This document shows positions 60,017-64,000 of a DNA stretch of 64,000 bases, piece by piece. Source of the DNA: Modicisalibacter xianhensis (lineage in GTDB: Bacteria; Pseudomonadota; Gammaproteobacteria; Pseudomonadales; Halomonadaceae); assembly GCF_900113605.1 (NCBI RefSeq), contig NZ_FOPY01000001.1, positions 131,669 to 195,668 of the forward strand, given 5' to 3'. The notes under the pieces were generated by a model. That model did not search any database. It was given only the letters and a program-made list of their open reading frames with translations, and was not told the DNA's origin. How positions within the stretch are numbered: position 1 is the first letter of the stretch; each line of letters starts with the position of its first letter. The translations under genes were made by a program, and so were the position numbers.

Positions 60017-61324
60017 TCAACCACCCACACCGGCGCGCAACACCACGCAGTCCATGCCTTGGCGCGCCAGTTGCTGGCAAGAACGACGTGCCTGACTCTC
60101 CCCCAGGTCGATCAGGCGGGCCCGGTACATCTGACGCTCACCGCCGGCCGGCACGACAGATACCCTAGTGTGCCTGAACTCACCCGACAGTGCCGTGGCT
60201 GCCTGATGGGCGCGGGCCTGGGCCCCATCACGGTTGCTGAAGGCACCGACCTGAACCATCCAGCCGGCGGTACCCGCTCCCTGATCCATATCGGTCAACA
60301 GCAGGCGAATAGGATCTTCCTGAGCGTCGCCTTGGGCAATGACCTCCGCTCTAGCAGGTGCTGATGTCTCCGATGCCTGGGCCGCGGCCACTGTCATGCT
60401 TGCCGTGGCTGTCTTTTGCGTCGAGGCCAAGGTCATCGACTCGGCAGTACCGAAGATGTCTGTCTTGGCTATCCAATCACCGCGGGTCAGCAAGGATGCC
60501 CTGACAAAGCCGCGGTCGAGAAGATCTGCCATATGGGCATCACGCGATTGAGCGGTAAAGCCTCCCATAACGACCGAGACGATGCGACGCCCATCCTTGA
60601 TTGCCGAGGTCGCCACGTTGAAGCCTGACGCACGAATATAACCGGTCTTCAAGCCATCGGCACCGGCATAGCTGTTCAACAACCGGTTGTGTCCCTTGTA
60701 GGTCTTGCCCAGATAGACAAATTGGGTGCTTGAGAAAAAACCGTAGTATTTCGGAAAGTCATGCATCAGTCGCATGGATAGCGTGGCCATATCACGTGCC
60801 GTGGTCACCTGTGCATCATCAGGCAATCCCGAGGCATTGCGAAAGGCGGTCGAGTTCATGCCAAGCGCACGGGCCTTGGCAGTCATGCGTGTGGCAAATG
60901 CCGTCTCGGAGCCGGCAAGCCCCTCGGCAACCACCGCAGCGACATCATTCGCCGACTTGACGATCAAGGCCAGGATCGCTTCCTCGACGGCGATCGTCTG
61001 CCCGGGACGCACCCACAGCTTGGAGGGCGGCTGCGCAGCGGCATGTGCCGATACCGGCAGACGTGACTCCATCGTCAGACGCCCTTCCTCGATGGCCTCG
61101 AACAGCAGATACAGCGTCATCATCTTGGTCAACGACGCTGGATAACGTGCCGCATCGGCATGGTCGGACGACAGCACCTCGCCACTCTGGGCATCGATGA
61201 CGATGGAGGCATAGCGAGGATTGGCCTGGGCTTGTGTAGCAAAAAGCGATAGACCTGCAACACACATGCAGAAGAGAAACACCACGTGGATACGCGACGT
61301 GGCGATAGATTGAGTAGGCGCCAT
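60017..61324 (-). CDS. D-alanyl-D-alanine carboxypeptidase (S11) with C-terminal SPOR domain
   Basis: 435 residues; ATG at 61324 with AGGGA six bases upstream. Signal peptide ends at QAQA. Penicillin-binding motifs are SLTK (nucleophile Ser about residue 63), SAN (about 123) and KTG (about 225). A linker rich in Ala/Thr (about 290-350) leads to a SPOR domain (GWMVQVGAFSNRDGAQARA...) that binds denuded glycan at division sites. It trims D-Ala from peptidoglycan pentapeptides; SPOR targeting to the septum is inferred. Lacks the usual C-terminal amphipathic anchor of PBP5. Confidence 0.92.
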   Translation of the reverse strand: MAPTQSIATSRIHVVFLFCMCVAGLSLFATQAQANPRYASIVIDAQSGEVLSSDHADAARYPASLTKMMTLYLLFEAIEEGRLTMESRLPVSAHAAAQPPSKLWVRPGQTIAVEEAILALIVKSANDVAAVVAEGLAGSETAFATRMTAKARALGMNSTAFRNASGLPDDAQVTTARDMATLSMRLMHDFPKYYGFFSSTQFVYLGKTYKGHNRLLNSYAGADGLKTGYIRASGFNVATSAIKDGRRIVSVVMGGFTAQSRDAHMADLLDRGFVRASLLTRGDWIAKTDIFGTAESMTLASTQKTATASMTVAAAQASETSAPARAEVIAQGDAQEDPIRLLLTDMDQGAGTAGWMVQVGAFSNRDGAQARAHQAATALSGEFRHTRVSVVPAGGERQMYRARLIDLGESQARRSCQQLARQGMDCVVLRAGVGG

Positions 61325-61404
61325 GATCGTTCCCTGCGAATGTCTATTGTATTGGTGATGGAGCAAATTGACCCGGATAAGCCTATCCCAGACCTCCCCC
61401 GGTC

Positions 61405-61428
61405 AAAGGGCCGTTTAAGGCCTCTTTT
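61405..61428. terminator. Weak hairpin between PAP2 and carboxypeptidase genes
   Basis: AAAGGGCC-GTTTAA-GGCCTCTTTT. The stem has a G-U pair and a bulge and is followed by a short T-run on the plus strand only. Both flanking genes run on the minus strand, where the T-run is weak, so its role in termination is doubtful. Confidence 0.3.
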
Positions 61429-61454
61429 AGGGTCATTATCGGTAGGCAAGGCAC

Positions 61455-62216
61455 CTACTGTACAGGGTTATCGTCATCAACGCTCTGTTCCACGGCACCC
61501 CGCTGCTGCAACCAGCGTGCAACGACCCAGCACAGCGAAGCCCATGCCGCGCCGGCGGTCCATCCGGCAAGCACATCGGTCGGCCAGTGAACGCCCAGAT
61601 AGACACGACTGATCCCCACCAGCACCGTGATCAAGATGGCCACCAACAGGAGATAGGCCTTCAGCCGCCTCTTGGGCTGCATACGGATCAAGAGCGCCGC
61701 CAGGGTCAGGTAGGTGACGGCCGCCATCATCGAGTGCCCACTGGGAAAGCTGGCGGTATAGACGATCGAACCGTGCGAGACCAGGTCGGGTCGTGGACGA
61801 TCGAAGCCCATCTTCAACAGGGTACTTATCAGCCATCCTCCGCTGATCGACACCAGCATGAACAGTGCAGCATGGTAGTAACGCGAGATCAGCAGGTACC
61901 CCAGGGTAAACGTGGAAATGATGACCAGGACGGCCACGCCACCAAGCGCGGTGAAATCACGCCCCATTTCCTCGACCCACCCAGGACCAATGGGATCCGA
62001 CAGGTCGGCGGCGGCACGAAACGCCAGCAGTAGCTTCTCATCCAGATTCTGCGTCTCGCCCTCCATGACGGTATCGGCCAGTTCGACGAATCCCCATACC
62101 CCGCCGGAAATGATCAGAACACAAAGCAATACCGGCAATTCATGCCGGCCCAGCCATGTCAAGAAGTCAAATGGCTTTTGTATGAATTTTCGCTGCCTTT
62201 CCCTAGCGTTACCCAT
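61455..62216 (-). CDS. PAP2-family membrane phosphatase
   Basis: 253 residues with about six membrane helices. The three phosphatase motifs are KMGFDRPRP (K-x6-RP, about residue 135), FPSGHSM (PSGH, about 153) and SRVYLGVHWPTDVLAG (SR-x5-H-x3-D, about 203-213). Members include undecaprenyl-pyrophosphate phosphatases and lipid phosphatases. AAGGA precedes the ATG. It is 130 bp upstream of the D,D-carboxypeptidase on the same strand, which would suit a role in cell-envelope lipid recycling. Confidence 0.92.
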   Translation of the reverse strand: MGNARERQRKFIQKPFDFLTWLGRHELPVLLCVLIISGGVWGFVELADTVMEGETQNLDEKLLLAFRAAADLSDPIGPGWVEEMGRDFTALGGVAVLVIISTFTLGYLLISRYYHAALFMLVSISGGWLISTLLKMGFDRPRPDLVSHGSIVYTASFPSGHSMMAAVTYLTLAALLIRMQPKRRLKAYLLLVAILITVLVGISRVYLGVHWPTDVLAGWTAGAAWASLCWVVARWLQQRGAVEQSVDDDNPVQ

Positions 62217-62457
62217 GCATGATTTTCCTTACTGCCTGATGCAAGACCGATTAGATAAGAGTTACTGAAGCATAACGTGTTACGAGACTCACTGCTTTAG
62301 CGCCTCGACCATGACCGCTAAAACTTTAATAGAGTTTTTCTATGCCCAAGCCGGCCCGAAATAATTATACAAAACTTTATAATGATTTTAAATTGTACAA
62401 GTTTTGATTATTCGCCTGGCAATCCGATACATAACGACTAAACGCAAGGGACACACA
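62217..62457. other. A/T-rich divergent intergenic region
   Basis: 241 bp between PAP2 (minus) and the chemoreceptor (plus). A/T-rich from about 62320 to 62415. TCCGATAC at 62423-62430 resembles a flagellar sigma-28 -10 (GCCGATAA), but no matching -35 (TAAA) is at the expected spacing. Nothing else recognised. Confidence 0.4.
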
Positions 62458-64000
62458 ATGCACTGGAAACCTGCACAGCGAATCAGCTTGAGAGCGCGCC
62501 TCATGAGTGGCTTCCTGATCATCATTGCCTTGATGATCCTGTTGACAGCTATCGGCATCGTCAAGGTCAACGACATTGATGACAGCCTGACAATCATCAA
62601 TGATGTGAACAGCGTCAAGCAGCGCCATGCCATTGATTTTCGTGGCAGCGTTCATGACCGGGCCATAGCCCTGCGCGATGTGACCCTGGTTCGGGATGAC
62701 ACTAAGCTTGAGGCGCTTTTGGCTGACATCGACCGGCTTGCCGCCAATTACCGCTCGGCTGCTACAGACATGCAGACCATTTTTCGGGATCGTGAGGACA
62801 TTACCGACCAGGAGCGTCGTGCCCTGGAAGAAATCGAGAGCATCGAAAGTCGTACCCTTCCCCTGATCGAAGAAGTGAGTGCGCGTCGTCAGGCTGGAGA
62901 TTTCGAGGCCGCCCAAGGGGTGCTGCTGACCGAAGCCGCCCCTGCCTTCACGGAGTGGCTTAATGACATCAACGCTTTTATCGATCTTCAAGAGCGCATG
63001 AACGAGGCTGAAACAGCCACGGCACGCAACGTGGCAGGTAGCTTCGAAATATTCATGATTACGCTGTGCGGCACTGCAGTCATCATTGGTCTCGCCGTTG
63101 CCACTCTACTGACCCGCTGGCTACGCCGCGAGTTGGGTGCCGAGCCGCACGAGGTCAAGGCATTCGCCGAAGCGATCGGCAGCGGCAAACTGACACAACG
63201 CGCCAGGCTGCGCAATGGCGATGGCCACAGCATCATGGCAAGCCTTTCTGCTATGGCCCGGCAATTGCAAACGACCGTGTGGCAAGTACGCACCTCAGCG
63301 GAGACCGTTGCAGGAAACAGCGAGCAGATTGCCGAAGGCAATAACGAGCTGGCGTCTCGGACGGAACAGCAAGCCAGTGCCCTTACCGAAACAGCATCTT
63401 CCATGGAAGAGCTAGGCAGTACCGTCACGCAGAATGCCGACAACGCTCGTCAGGCCAATACAGAAGCGGCCAACGCCTCGCATATTGCCGTCAAGGGTGG
63501 TGAGGCCGTCAATCAGGTCGTCGACACCATGCAGGAGCTAAACAAACGATCAGCAGAGATCGCCGAGATCATCTCGATGATCGACGGGATCGCCTTCCAG
63601 ACCAATATCCTGGCGCTCAATGCGTCCGTGGAGGCGGCACGTGCCGGCGAACATGGTCGAGGCTTTGCGGTGGTGGCAAGCGAGGTACGTCAGTTGGCTC
63701 AACGCAGTGCTGATGCCGCTAGCCAGATCAATACATTGATTACCGGCAACCTGAAGCGTGTCGAACAAGGGACACTTTTGGCTACCGACGCGGGTAGAAC
63801 CATGGAGGAAGTCGTTGCAGCAATTCAGCGCGTTACCGACATCATGGCCGAAATCAGCACCGCAAGCGTGGAACAGAGCGAAGGAGTACAGCAAATCGGT
63901 GTCGCCGTGCTGCAGATGGATCAGGTAACCCAGCGTAACGCAGCCCTCGTCGAGGAAAATGCAACCGCTGCCAACAATCTGCGACTTGGCGCTCAGCAAT
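62458..64000 (+). CDS. Methyl-accepting chemotaxis protein (3' end outside window)
   Basis: 514 codons visible, open to the right edge. ATG with AAGGGA seven bases upstream. Cytoplasmic start, helix 1 ([20 protein letters not shown]), a periplasmic four-helix-bundle sensor of about 150 residues, helix 2 ([19 protein letters not shown], about residues 198-216), HAMP, then the signalling domain with the hairpin tip [33 protein letters not shown]. Methylation helices flank it ([21 protein letters not shown]). It belongs to the Tar/Tsr-like 36-heptad type by tip sequence. Ligand unknown. Confidence 0.95.
   Translation, partial: MHWKPAQRISLRARLMSGFLIIIALMILLTAIGIVKVNDIDDSLTIINDVNSVKQRHAIDFRGSVHDRAIALRDVTLVRDDTKLEALLADIDRLAANYRSAATDMQTIFRDREDITDQERRALEEIESIESRTLPLIEEVSARRQAGDFEAAQGVLLTEAAPAFTEWLNDINAFIDLQERMNEAETATARNVAGSFEIFMITLCGTAVIIGLAVATLLTRWLRRELGAEPHEVKAFAEAIGSGKLTQRARLRNGDGHSIMASLSAMARQLQTTVWQVRTSAETVAGNSEQIAEGNNELASRTEQQASALTETASSMEELGSTVTQNADNARQANTEAANASHIAVKGGEAVNQVVDTMQELNKRSAEIAEIISMIDGIAFQTNILALNASVEAARAGEHGRGFAVVASEVRQLAQRSADAASQINTLITGNLKRVEQGTLLATDAGRTMEEVVAAIQRVTDIMAEISTASVEQSEGVQQIGVAVLQMDQVTQRNAALVEENATAANNLRLGAQQ

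Noticed and set aside
62404-62430. Flagellar sigma-28 promoter before the chemoreceptor gene
   Set aside because: The -10-like TCCGATAC is present but no TAAA-type -35 lies at the needed spacing.
1-64000. CRISPR array, tRNA, rRNA, insertion sequence or prophage
   Set aside because: No regularly spaced repeats, no cloverleaf or rRNA sequence, and no transposase, integrase or phage structural gene was recognised on either strand.

Overview
The window is a GC-rich gammaproteobacterial chromosome segment, most likely from a halophile of the Halomonadaceae (Halomonas-like). The grounds are an ectoine/hydroxyectoine catabolic locus (doe/eut genes), a BetT-type choline transporter behind a BetI-like operator, an aryl-polyene pigment cluster, and many typical gammaproteobacterial genes (yejK, lysO, baeSR, type 2 argC). 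No rRNA, tRNA, CRISPR array, transposase or intact prophage is visible.

Layout. (1) 1-6975: the 3' end of an aryl-polyene (APE) type II polyketide cluster, with an MMPL exporter (cut by the left edge), a halogenase-like flavoprotein, a DUF3261 lipoprotein, ApeO/ApeP/ApeQ-type ketosynthase, dehydratase and ketoreductase, and a LolA-like carrier. Five consecutive junctions are ATGA overlaps. (2) 7073-14248: a small membrane protein, RidA, a tandem universal stress protein paired with a SulP transporter, a DMT exporter, and a slipin/NfeD pair. (3) 14433-23999: two rSAM/selenodomain-associated transferases, DUF302, glutamate dehydrogenase, an unassigned radical SAM enzyme, a TVP38-flavoprotein disulfide reductase fusion, and a PhnDCE-like ABC importer of the putative selenate type. 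This may be a metalloid (As/Se) or oxyanion locus. (4) 24013-28487: HAD dehalogenase, argC, DUF418 protein, M19 dipeptidase.

(5) 28570-39141: the ectoine/hydroxyectoine degradation locus eutC-eutB-doeD-doeC-fdhD-doeX-doeB-doeA on the minus strand, with a divergent MocR-type regulator. An 11-bp direct repeat in the divergent promoter is a candidate operator. (6) 39172-44064: GhrA-type reductase, YejK, a strongly predicted ~99-nt small RNA with its own promoter and terminator, DJ-1/PfpI, DUF3108, LysO. (7) 44177-51572: an RND adaptor-pump-histidine kinase-response regulator operon of BaeSR type followed by a duplicated Spy-like chaperone; a shared promoter box links both. (8) 51573-53983: betT. 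(9) 54024-58987: a mosaic of small accessory genes and gene remnants (two GNATs, a MarR pseudogene, PhzF, GNAT and O-methyltransferase fragments, LysE, an amber-interrupted DUF523). (10) 59010-64000: AEC transporter, D,D-carboxypeptidase with SPOR domain, PAP2 phosphatase, and a methyl-accepting chemotaxis protein cut by the right edge.

Outside the known genes, the two strongest signals are a family of three intergenic ~115-140 bp elements (12668, 27030, 32141) whose internal stems keep pairing through compensatory and G-U changes, which suggests a repeated structured RNA, and the small RNA gene at 41434-41532.
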